From NCBI GenBank assembly GCA_050115015.1, contig JASFRI010000169.1, positions 1-8,880 on the forward strand: DNA of 8,880 nt, in the 5' to 3' direction. The translations under genes were made by a program, and so were the position numbers. Below are positions 1 through 6,399 of this stretch, piece after piece (within the stretch, counting starts at the first letter, position 1; every line of letters starts with the position of its first letter). Source of the stretch: JASFRI01 sp050115015 (GTDB lineage: Bacteria > Acidobacteriota > Polarisedimenticolia > CBDVAL01). Under the pieces are notes generated by a model that saw only the letters and a list, made by a program, of their open reading frames with translations, had not been told where the DNA came from and did not search any database.

Positions 1-938
1 TCGTGGTCTACGGGGACCTCGTCCTCGACGAGTTCCTGATCGGGCGCATCGACCGCATCTCCCGGGAGGCGCCGGTGCTCATCCTCGAGCACCGCACCGT
101 GCTCCGCCTTCCGGGCGGCGGCGCGAACTCGGCCGCAAACGTGGCGGCGCTGGGGGGCGTCCCGCTGCCCGTCGGGGCCGTGGGCGACGACGCGGCCGGG
201 GAGTCCCTGGTGGCCGAGCTGCGGGCCCGGGGGATCGAGACCTCCGGCATTCTCCGGGTGCCGGGCTACGAGACCCCCACGAAGACCCGCATCCTGGCCG
301 GCTCCAGCACGTCGGTACAGCAGCAGGTGGTGCGCATCGACCGGGGGCTCCGGGAGGGTCCCGGCGAGCCCGCCTGCCGGGAACTCGCCCGCCGGGTCGC
401 GGAGCGGCGAGACGGAAGCGATGCGCTTCTCGTCTCGGACTACGACCACGGCGCCCTGGACCCGGAGGCCCGGTCGGCACTCCCGGGTTCCTGGGTGGAT
501 CTCGTGGTGACGGTCGATTCCCGGCGGCACCTGGCCCGGTTCCACGGCATGACGGCGGCGACCCCCAACCTGGAGGAGGCCGGAGGGGCACTGGGGAGGA
601 CCGTCCCGGACCTCGACCCCGAGGTCGCCTCGGGGGCCGTGGCCCTGCGGGAGCAGCTGGGCGCCGCGAGCCTCGCGATCACCCGGGGCAGCCACGGGAT
701 GACCCTCGTGGGCCCCGGCGACGCCCCCGAACATCTCCCGGTGTTCGGCACCGACGAGGTCGCCGACGTCACCGGCGCCGGGGATACCGTCATCGCGGCG
801 CTCACCCTGGCGCTGGCGGCGGGGGCCGGCATCCGGGACGCGGCCCACCTCGCCAACGTGGCCGCGGGGCTCGTGGTGATGAAGCGCGGCACCGCCACCG
901 TCAGCCCGGCGGAGATGCGCCGGGTGCTGGTCCCATGA
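1..938 (+). CDS. rfaE1: D-glycero-beta-D-manno-heptose-7-phosphate kinase (PfkB family), 5'-partial
   Basis: This cytoplasmic sugar kinase phosphorylates heptose 7-phosphate at C1 on the way to ADP-heptose for the lipopolysaccharide core. The frame is open to the left edge. The first visible residues (Val-Val-Tyr-Gly-Asp-Leu-Val-Leu-Asp) match the first beta strand of the family, which normally follows 10-20 further residues, so the true start lies outside the window. The PfkB features follow in order: Ile-Ser-Arg-Glu-Ala-Pro-Val near residue 20, a Pro-Gly-Gly-Gly-Ala-Asn sugar-binding glycine motif near 37, Thr-Pro-Asn-Leu-Glu-Glu near 186, and the catalytic Thr-Gly-Ala-Gly-Asp-Thr at 771-788 (Asp at 783-785). 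The end resembles the kinase half of E. coli HldE (Gly-Thr-Ala-Thr-Val-Ser-Pro). The stop overlaps the start of the adenylyltransferase by ATGA, which supports the heptose assignment over another PfkB sugar kinase. Substrate specificity is inferred. Confidence 0.82.
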   Translation, partial: VVYGDLVLDEFLIGRIDRISREAPVLILEHRTVLRLPGGGANSAANVAALGGVPLPVGAVGDDAAGESLVAELRARGIETSGILRVPGYETPTKTRILAGSSTSVQQQVVRIDRGLREGPGEPACRELARRVAERRDGSDALLVSDYDHGALDPEARSALPGSWVDLVVTVDSRRHLARFHGMTAATPNLEEAGGALGRTVPDLDPEVASGAVALREQLGAASLAITRGSHGMTLVGPGDAPEHLPVFGTDEVADVTGAGDTVIAALTLALAAGAGIRDAAHLANVAAGLVVMKRGTATVSPAEMRRVLVP

Positions 939-1438
939 CCACCGATCCCGCCCCCCTGCTGAGCCGGGAGCAGGCGGCCGAGCACATCCGGCGGGCCCGA
1001 TCCGAGGGGTGCACGGTCGTGCTGGCGAACGGCCTCTTCGACGTCCTCCACGTCGGGCACCTGCGCTACCTGGAGGGCGCGGCGCGCGAGGGCGACCTCC
1101 TGGTGGTGGCGATCAACTCCGACGCCTCCGCGGCCCGGCTCAAGGGGCCCGGGCGCCCCCTCGTGCCCGAGGCGGAACGGGCGGAGCTGGTGGCGGGATT
1201 CCGTGCCGTGGACCTGGTTGTCCTCTTCGACGAGGACACCGCCGAGACCACCATCCGCGCCCTGCGTCCCGACGTGCAGGCCAAGGGAACCGACTACTCC
1301 CCGGACACCGTGCCGGAACGCGCGGCGGTGGAGGCGTACGGCGGCCGGGTGGCCATCGTCGGCGACCCCAAGGACCACGGGACCCGGGACCTCATCGCCG
1401 CCGTCCTCGACCGCTTCGGCGGCGGCCAGGCCCGCTAG
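935..1438 (+). CDS. rfaE2: D-glycero-beta-D-manno-heptose 1-phosphate adenylyltransferase
   Basis: This 167-residue nucleotidyltransferase transfers AMP from ATP to heptose 1-phosphate. It corresponds to the C-terminal half of E. coli HldE but is a separate gene here. Visible motifs are Ala-Asn-Gly-Leu-Phe-Asp at 31-36, the catalytic His-Val-Gly-His at 39-42, Asn-Ser-Asp at 61-63, Lys-Gly-Pro-Gly-Arg-Pro at 70-75, Phe-Asp-Glu-Asp-Thr at 98-102 and Lys-Gly-Thr-Asp-Tyr at 117-121. The start ATG is fixed by the ATGA overlap with the kinase. No clear Shine-Dalgarno lies at normal spacing, so translation is probably coupled. Two positions differ from the usual family pattern: Leu34 where Cys or Val is common, and His-Gly-Thr-Arg-Asp at 148-152 where a Ser-Thr-Thr motif is usual. 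The gene ends in a stop that overlaps the stop of carB on the other strand. Confidence 0.87.
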   Translation: MTTDPAPLLSREQAAEHIRRARSEGCTVVLANGLFDVLHVGHLRYLEGAAREGDLLVVAINSDASAARLKGPGRPLVPEAERAELVAGFRAVDLVVLFDEDTAETTIRALRPDVQAKGTDYSPDTVPERAAVEAYGGRVAIVGDPKDHGTRDLIAAVLDRFGGGQAR

Positions 1439-4400
1439 GCGCTCTCCTCTCCCAGCCGGGAGTGATACTCCTGGAGCGGATGGACCTCCAGATCCTCCTC
1501 CCGCATCGCGCGGATCCCCGCCACCGCCGCCGCCGCCCCGGAGAGGGTGGTGATCAGGGGCAGTCGGTGCGCGGTGGCGGAGCGGCGGATGGACTGCTCG
1601 TCCGCATAGGCCGTGCGGCCGAGGGGCGTGTTCACCAGGAGATGGACCTCGCCGTTCTTGATGTGGTCCACGATGTGCGGCCGCCCCTCGTTCACCTTGT
1701 GCACGCGCTCCGTGCGGATCCCGGCCCGGTCGAGGGCCTCGGCGGTGCCGGCGGTGGCGAGGATGCGGAAGCCCAGGTCGGCGAACCCCTGCGCGATGGG
1801 GACGACGGTGACCTTGTCGTTGTCGTTGACGGAGATGAACACGGTCCCCTCTGCGGGCAGCGCGCACCCCGCGCTCATCTGGGCCCGGGCGAAGGCCGAG
1901 CCGAAGGAGCGCGCGATGCCCATCACCTCGCCGGTGGAACGCATCTCCGGCCCCAGGATCGGATCGTCCTCCGGGAACTTGATGAACGGGAGGACCGCCT
2001 CCTTGACGCAGCACTCCCGGATGGCCACCTCCTCCGTGACCCCCTGCTCGCGCAGCGACCGTCCGATCAGGACCCGGGCGGCCACCTTTGCAAGCGGGAC
2101 CCCAGTGGCCTTGCTGACGAACGGAACGGTCCTGGATGCCCGCGGGTTCACCTCCAGCACGTAGAGCCGGCCGTCCTTGAGGGCGAACTGCAGGTTCAGC
2201 AACCCCTTCACCTTCAGCGCCAGCGCCAGTTCCCGCGTGATCTCCCGGATCCGCTCCAGATCCTCATCCCCGATCTTGTAGGCGGGAAGCACGCAGGCGG
2301 AGTCCCCGGAGTGGATACCCGCCTCCTCGATGTGCTGCATGATGCCGCCGATGGTCACGTGCTCCCCGTCGGCCACGGCGTCCACGTCGAACTCGAAGGC
2401 ATCCTCCAGGAAGCGGTCGATGAGCACGGGATGCCGCGGCGACGCCTGGACCGCCTCCCGCATGTACAGCGCCAGGTCCTCCTCGTCATGAACGATGACC
2501 ATCGCCCTCCCCCCCAGGACGTAGGAAGGGCGGACGAGCACCGGGAAACCGATGCGCCGGGCGACCTCCAGGGCCTCGTCCAGCGATGCCGCGAAGCCGC
2601 TCTCCGGGGCCTCGATGCCGAGGCGGGCCAGGAGGGCCCCGAACCTCTCGCGGTCCTCCGCGAGATCGATCGAGTCCGGATCCGTCCCCAGGATGGGCAC
2701 CCCCGCCTCCTGGAGCTCCAGCGCCAGGCTGAGGGGCGTCTGACCGCCGAACTGGATGACCACACCCTCGGGACGCTCCCGCTCGACGACGTGCATGACG
2801 TCCTCGAAGGTGAGGGGCTCGAAGTAGAGCCTCGAGGAGGTGTCGTAGTCCGTCGAGACGGTCTCCGGATTGCAGTTGATCATGATCGTCTCGTACCCCT
2901 CCTCCCGCAGGGCGAAGGACGCGTGGACGCAGCAGTAATCGAACTCGATCCCCTGGCCGATGCGGTTGGGACCGCTTCCCAGGATCAGGATTTTCCTGGC
3001 CTCGTTGGGCTCCGACTCGCACTCCTCCTCGTACGTGGAATACAGGTACGGCGTGTGCGCCTCGAACTCGGCTCCACAGGTATCCACCCGCTTGTAGACC
3101 GGCCGGATGTCCAGCTTCTGCCGTTGCTCCCGGACGCGTCCGGGCGTGGCGTGCAGGAGGTGCGCGAGCTGTACATCGGAGAACCCCCAGCGCTTCGCGC
3201 GACGAAGCAGCTGCTCGGGGAGCGTCTCCAGGGTGAAGGCCCGCAACCGGCCCTCGAGATCGACCAGCTGCTCGATCTGCCGCACGAACCACGGATCGAT
3301 GCCGCTGACGTCGGTGATGGAATCCGCCGAGATCCCCGCCTGCAGCGCGTACCGGATGTAGAGGGCTCGCTGCGGGGTGGGGCGGGCGAGCATCTCCCGG
3401 ACGCGACTCCGGTCGACCTTCTCCGGTCCGTCGGCACCGAGGCCGTGATGCCCGATCTCCAGTGAACGCATCGCTTTCTGCAGGGCTTCCTTGAACGTCC
3501 GGCCGATGGCCATCGCCTCGCCCACGGATTTCATCTGCATTCCCAGGGTCTGGGAGCTCCTGGGGAACTTCTCGAATGCCCAGCGCGGCACCTTGACCAC
3601 CACGTAGTCGATGGTCGGCTCGAAGGAGGCCGGCGTCTCGCGGGTGATGTCGTTCGGGATCTCGTCCAGCGTGTAGCCCACGGCGAGCTTGGCCGCGATC
3701 CGCGCGATGGGGAACCCGGTGGCCTTGGACGCCAGCGCCGAGGACCGTGAAACCCGCGGGTTCATCTCGATCACCAGGAGCCGCCCATCCCTGGGGTCGA
3801 CGGCGAACTGGATGTTGGAGCCCCCGGTCTCCACTCCGACCTCGCGGATCACCCGGAGCGCCGCGTCCCGCATGCGGTGGAACTCCTTGTCCGTCAGGGT
3901 CTGTGCCGGAGCGACGGTGATCGAGTCTCCCGTGTGCACCCCCATCGGATCGAGGTTCTCGATGGAGCAGATGATCACCACGTTGTCCGCCAGGTCCCGC
4001 ATCACCTCCAGCTCGTACTCCTTCCAGCCGAGCACGGACTCCTCGACCAGGACCTCGCCGATGGGGCTCATCTCGATGCCCTTCTCGACGGTCTGGCGGA
4101 ACTCCTCGATGTTGTAGGCGATGCCGCCTCCGCTGCCTCCCAGGGTGAACGAGGGGCGGATGGCCACGGGGAAGCCGACGGTCTCCAGGACACGCTCCGC
4201 CTCCTGGATCGAGGACACCGCCTCGCTGCGCGGGACGTCGAGCCCGATGCGAGCCATGGCCTCGCGGAACAGCTGCCGGTCCTCCGAGACCTTCATGGCG
4301 TGGAGCTTCGCGCCGATGAGCTCGACGTCGTACCGCTCCAGCACCCCCTCCTCGGCCAGGGCGACCGCGAGGTTGATCGCCGTCTGGCCCCCCACGGTGG

Positions 4401-4662
4401 GAAGGATGGCGTCCGGGCGCTCCGCCTGGATGATCCGCGCCACGACGTCGGGGGTGAGGGGCTCGATGTAGGTCCGGTCCGCGAACTCGGGGTCGGTCAT
4501 GATCGTCGCGGGATTCGAGTTGACGAGCAGGACCCGGTAGCCCTCCTCCCGCAGCGCCTTGCAGGCCTGGGCGCCGGAGTAGTCGAACTCGCAGGCCTGC
4601 CCGATCACGATCGGTCCCGAGCCCAGGATCAGGATGCTCCGCAGATCGTCGCGCCTCGGCAC
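1435..4662 (-). CDS. carB: Carbamoyl phosphate synthase, large subunit
   Basis: This 1075-residue protein makes carbamoyl phosphate from bicarbonate, two ATP and ammonia supplied by the glutaminase subunit CarA, feeding arginine and pyrimidine synthesis. Two ATP-grasp halves and a C-terminal MGS allosteric domain are present, matching the family length. In the first half Arg129, Arg169, Glu215, His243, Glu299 and Asn301 fall at the same numbers as the E. coli active-site residues. The second half begins near 553 with Gly-Pro-Asn-Arg-Ile-Gly-Gln-Gly. In the MGS domain Lys950, Thr970, Thr973, Lys989 and Asn1011 align with the E. coli nucleotide-effector positions, while E. coli Thr1017 is Pro1013 here. 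The start is GTG (4660-4662), giving the expected Met-Pro-Arg-Arg-Asp N-terminus, with GGAGG four bases upstream. carA is not adjacent; the next gene upstream is rplQ, beyond a terminator. The reading frame is intact. Confidence 0.98.
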   Translation of the reverse strand: MPRRDDLRSILILGSGPIVIGQACEFDYSGAQACKALREEGYRVLLVNSNPATIMTDPEFADRTYIEPLTPDVVARIIQAERPDAILPTVGGQTAINLAVALAEEGVLERYDVELIGAKLHAMKVSEDRQLFREAMARIGLDVPRSEAVSSIQEAERVLETVGFPVAIRPSFTLGGSGGGIAYNIEEFRQTVEKGIEMSPIGEVLVEESVLGWKEYELEVMRDLADNVVIICSIENLDPMGVHTGDSITVAPAQTLTDKEFHRMRDAALRVIREVGVETGGSNIQFAVDPRDGRLLVIEMNPRVSRSSALASKATGFPIARIAAKLAVGYTLDEIPNDITRETPASFEPTIDYVVVKVPRWAFEKFPRSSQTLGMQMKSVGEAMAIGRTFKEALQKAMRSLEIGHHGLGADGPEKVDRSRVREMLARPTPQRALYIRYALQAGISADSITDVSGIDPWFVRQIEQLVDLEGRLRAFTLETLPEQLLRRAKRWGFSDVQLAHLLHATPGRVREQRQKLDIRPVYKRVDTCGAEFEAHTPYLYSTYEEECESEPNEARKILILGSGPNRIGQGIEFDYCCVHASFALREEGYETIMINCNPETVSTDYDTSSRLYFEPLTFEDVMHVVERERPEGVVIQFGGQTPLSLALELQEAGVPILGTDPDSIDLAEDRERFGALLARLGIEAPESGFAASLDEALEVARRIGFPVLVRPSYVLGGRAMVIVHDEEDLALYMREAVQASPRHPVLIDRFLEDAFEFDVDAVADGEHVTIGGIMQHIEEAGIHSGDSACVLPAYKIGDEDLERIREITRELALALKVKGLLNLQFALKDGRLYVLEVNPRASRTVPFVSKATGVPLAKVAARVLIGRSLREQGVTEEVAIRECCVKEAVLPFIKFPEDDPILGPEMRSTGEVMGIARSFGSAFARAQMSAGCALPAEGTVFISVNDNDKVTVVPIAQGFADLGFRILATAGTAEALDRAGIRTERVHKVNEGRPHIVDHIKNGEVHLLVNTPLGRTAYADEQSIRRSATAHRLPLITTLSGAAAAVAGIRAMREEDLEVHPLQEYHSRLGEESA

Positions 4663-4665
4663 GGA

Positions 4666-4674
4666 CCCTCCCTT
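4666..4674 (-). promoter_or_regulatory. Ribosome binding site of carB
   Basis: The minus strand reads AAGGGAGGG directly before the GTG start. The GGAGG core (4667-4671) sits four bases from the GTG, a little closer than usual. It supports GTG at 4660-4662 as the start, and no better in-frame start is visible upstream. Confidence 0.65.
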
Positions 4675-4681
4675 CCCTGCC

Positions 4682-4697
4682 GGCCCCGGTCGGGGCC
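4682..4697 (-). other. GC hairpin in the carB leader
   Basis: Six perfect G-C pairs (4682-4687 with 4692-4697) close a four-base loop. The hairpin lies between the rplQ terminator and the carB Shine-Dalgarno, about ten bases from the latter. No T-tract follows, so it is not an intrinsic terminator. It could stabilise the carB mRNA 5' end or affect its translation, or it may simply reflect GC-rich sequence. No function is shown. Confidence 0.35.
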
Positions 4698-4717
4698 CCT
4701 GGTTGCCGGACGGGACG

Positions 4718-4746
4718 AAAAAAAGGGGAGCCCCTCGGGCTCCCCT
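4718..4746 (-). terminator. Intrinsic terminator after rplQ
   Basis: On the minus strand a perfect nine-pair stem (GGGGAGCCC and GGGCTCCCC, 4725-4733 with 4737-4745) with a three-base loop is followed by seven T residues (4718-4724). One further A-T pair (4724 with 4746) can extend the stem. It lies 32 bases past the rplQ stop, as expected for the end of the ribosomal-protein transcript. The plus strand has no T-run after the stem, so it acts in one direction only. Confidence 0.93.
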
Positions 4747-4778
4747 CGTCTCATCGAGCCGGATCCATTACCGCCCGG

Positions 4779-5264
4779 CTACCCCTTCGCCGCCTTCTTC
4801 GCGGCCGGCTTCTTCGCCCGGGCCTTCTCGCCGGACTTGGTCTTGGCCTTCGCCTTCGACTTCGACTTCCCCTTCGCCGGGGCCTCCGCCTCCGCCGGCG
4901 GGGACGCCTCGAGATCCACGAGTTCGACGAGCGCCATCTCGGCGCCATCGCCCTTGCGTGGCCCGAGCTTCAGGATGCGGGTGTAGCCTCCTGGACGGTC
5001 CAGGTACCTCGGCGAGATGTCGTCGAAGAGCCTGCGGAGGACCTTGGGATCGCGGATGTGGCGCGCCGCGAGGCGCCGTCTATGGACGCCCCCCTTCTTG
5101 GAGAGCGTCACGAGCTTCTCGGCGAAGGGCCGCAGCTCCTTCGCCTTCATCAGCGTCGTCCGGATGCGATCCCGCTCGAAGAGGGCAGTGCTCAGGTTTC
5201 TCAAGGTCGCGAGCTTGTGGCTCGTCACACGCCCCAGCTTGCGTCCCGCTACTCGATGTCTCAT
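4779..5264 (-). CDS. rplQ: 50S ribosomal protein L17 with lysine-rich C-terminal tail
   Basis: L17 is a large-subunit protein near the peptide exit tunnel. The N-terminus (Met-Arg-His-Arg, then Gly-Arg-Lys-Leu-Gly-Arg and His-Lys-Ala/Leu-Ala-Thr-Leu-Arg-Asn-Leu) is diagnostic, and the core runs to about residue 119 through Gly-Gly-Tyr-Thr-Arg-Ile near 92-97. The protein is 161 residues. Residues 120-130 form an Ala/Pro/Glu linker, and 131-160 hold thirteen lysines and one arginine, with alternating Lys-X at 131-143. The ATG start has GAGGA seven bases upstream (5272-5276). It is the last gene of the ribosomal operon, 87 bases after rpoA and just before the terminator. The tail is presumably disordered and RNA-binding; this is inferred from composition. 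Confidence 0.97.
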   Translation of the reverse strand: MRHRVAGRKLGRVTSHKLATLRNLSTALFERDRIRTTLMKAKELRPFAEKLVTLSKKGGVHRRRLAARHIRDPKVLRRLFDDISPRYLDRPGGYTRILKLGPRKGDGAEMALVELVDLEASPPAEAEAPAKGKSKSKAKAKTKSGEKARAKKPAAKKAAKG

Positions 5265-5311
5265 GGAACCATCCTCGCCTCCGACGGTGGGCGTGGGACC
5301 GCACCGCCAAT

Positions 5312-5343
5312 CCGGCGGCAGCTCCCGGCGCCGGCTCCGCCGG
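5312..5343 (-). other. Hairpin between rpoA and rplQ
   Basis: Perfect seven-base arms (CCGGCGG at 5312-5318 and CCGCCGG at 5337-5343) can pair. Inside them, past one bulged base, three more pairs form (5320-5322 with 5334-5336). No T-run follows on the minus strand, so termination is unlikely. A role in mRNA processing or stability between the two genes is possible but unproven. Chance is also plausible in such GC-rich DNA. Confidence 0.35.
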
Positions 5344-5351
5344 TGGGTGCG

Positions 5352-6341
5352 CTAGGCGCCGCTCTCCGGCGACTCCGCGGAGGCCTCCGCCCCCAGGTCC
5401 ATTCCGAGCGACAGCCCCATCCCGTGGAGGATCTCCTTGATCTCGTTCAGGGACTTGCGCCCGAAGTTCTTCGTCTTGAGCATCTCCGCCTCGGTCTTCT
5501 GCACGAGCTCGCCGATGGTGCGGATATCGGCGTTCTTCAGGCAGTTGTACGAGCGCACCGAAAGCTCGAGCTCGTCGACGCTCCGGTTGAGATTCTCGTT
5601 GATGCGCCCGAGCGAGGAATCCCCTGCGTCCTGGACGCTGGCGAGATCCTCCTCGAAGTTGATGAAGATCGTCATGTGGTCCTTGAGAAGCTTGGCGGCG
5701 AGACCCACCGCGTCCTGCGGGGAGATCGCACCGTTGGTCCAGACCTCGAGCTGCAGCCGGTCGTAATCCGTCGTCTGGCCGAGCCGGGCATCGGAGACCC
5801 GGTAGTTCGCCTTGCGCACCGGCGAGTGGATCGAGTCGATCGGGATGTAGCCGATCCCGAGGTCCTCCTCGAAATTGCGGTCCGCGGAGACATACCCCCG
5901 CCCGGGCTTGACCCGCATCTCCATCTCGAGGCGGCCCTCTTCGCTGAGCGTGGCGACGTGGAGGTCCGGGTCGAGGATCTCCACGTTGGGGTTCGTCTCG
6001 ATGTCGCCCGCGGTGACCTTGCCCGGCCCGTCGACCTTCAGGCGGATCGTCTCGGCATGATCGACGGCGATCTTGAGCGGGATCTGCTTCAGGTTGAGGA
6101 TGATGTCCGTGACATCCTCGGTGACGCCGTTGATCGACGAGAACTCGTGACGGACGTCCTCGATCTTCACCGCCGTGATCGCCGCGCCCTCGATCGAGGA
6201 CAGCAGGATCCGACGGAGGGCGTTGCCGATGGTGGTGCCGAAGCCCCGCTCGAAGGGCTGGGCATGGAACTCACCGTGAGTCGGCGTCAGCGTCTCGGCA
6301 TTGCACTCGAGCCGCTTCGGCTTCTGAAATCCTTTCCACAT
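5352..6341 (-). CDS. rpoA: DNA-directed RNA polymerase, alpha subunit
   Basis: The 329-residue alpha subunit dimerises to nucleate RNA polymerase assembly and contacts promoter UP elements and activators. The N-terminal domain shows the dimerisation signature Pro-Phe-Glu-Arg-Gly-Phe-Gly-Thr-Thr-Ile-Gly-Asn-Ala-Leu-Arg-Arg near residues 29-44. The C-terminal domain keeps the DNA-contact residues Arg263, Asn266, Cys267, Gly294, Lys296, Ser297 and Glu300, which align with E. coli Arg265, Asn268, Cys269, Gly296, Lys298, Ser299 and Glu302. The C-terminus (Gly-Leu-Ser-Leu-Gly-Met followed by a short Ala/Ser/Glu tail) is typical. The ATG start gives Met-Trp-Lys-Gly-Phe-Gln, and GGAGGT (6351-6356) sits nine bases upstream. 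It lies 58 bases after rpsD. The N-terminal wording resembles Acidobacteriota-type RpoA, from memory only. Confidence 0.99.
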   Translation of the reverse strand: MWKGFQKPKRLECNAETLTPTHGEFHAQPFERGFGTTIGNALRRILLSSIEGAAITAVKIEDVRHEFSSINGVTEDVTDIILNLKQIPLKIAVDHAETIRLKVDGPGKVTAGDIETNPNVEILDPDLHVATLSEEGRLEMEMRVKPGRGYVSADRNFEEDLGIGYIPIDSIHSPVRKANYRVSDARLGQTTDYDRLQLEVWTNGAISPQDAVGLAAKLLKDHMTIFINFEEDLASVQDAGDSSLGRINENLNRSVDELELSVRSYNCLKNADIRTIGELVQKTEAEMLKTKNFGRKSLNEIKEILHGMGLSLGMDLGAEASAESPESGA

Positions 6342-6350
6342 ATCGTGGCT

Positions 6351-6356
6351 ACCTCC
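6351..6356 (-). promoter_or_regulatory. Ribosome binding site of rpoA
   Basis: A strong GGAGGT on the minus strand sits nine bases before the rpoA ATG. It confirms the start that gives Met-Trp-Lys-Gly-Phe. Confidence 0.75.
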
Positions 6357-6368
6357 GGTATCCGAGAG

Positions 6369-6394
6369 AGGCCCCCTGCGACCGACGAGGGCCT
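6369..6394 (-). other. Hairpin between rpsD and rpoA
   Basis: Six-base perfect arms (AGGCCC at 6369-6374 and GGGCCT at 6389-6394) with a 14-base loop lie in the 58-base gap, upstream of the rpoA Shine-Dalgarno. There is no T-tract. It may affect relative expression of rpoA, but this is weak evidence in GC-rich sequence. Confidence 0.28.
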
Positions 6395-6399
6395 GCGCC

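Noticed and set aside
3..5. GTG at position 3 as the start of the heptose kinase.
   Set aside because: It encodes a valine within the first conserved beta strand, and family members have further residues before it. The gene is cut by the window edge.
1397..1423. Seven-pair GC hairpin near the end of rfaE2 as a possible terminator for carB or rfaE2.
   Set aside because: It lies in coding sequence built of repeated GCC/GGC codons, has a 13-base loop and has no T-run on either strand.
440..2014. A 524-codon minus-strand frame across both heptose genes and the 3' end of carB.
   Set aside because: It is antisense to two conserved genes and out of frame with carB, with low-complexity composition and no family motif.
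1009..3465. An 818-codon open frame on the plus strand across the adenylyltransferase and antisense to carB.
   Set aside because: It runs out of frame through rfaE2 and opposite the fully conserved carB. Its composition (Gly, Arg, Pro, His, Asp rich) is typical of shadow frames in GC-rich DNA, and it shows no recognisable domain.
3877..4986. A 369-codon plus-strand frame opposite the carB 5' end, the terminator and the rplQ tail.
   Set aside because: It crosses the terminator and two real genes, and its C-terminal Phe/Ala/Asp repeat is simply the complement of the L17 lysine repeat.
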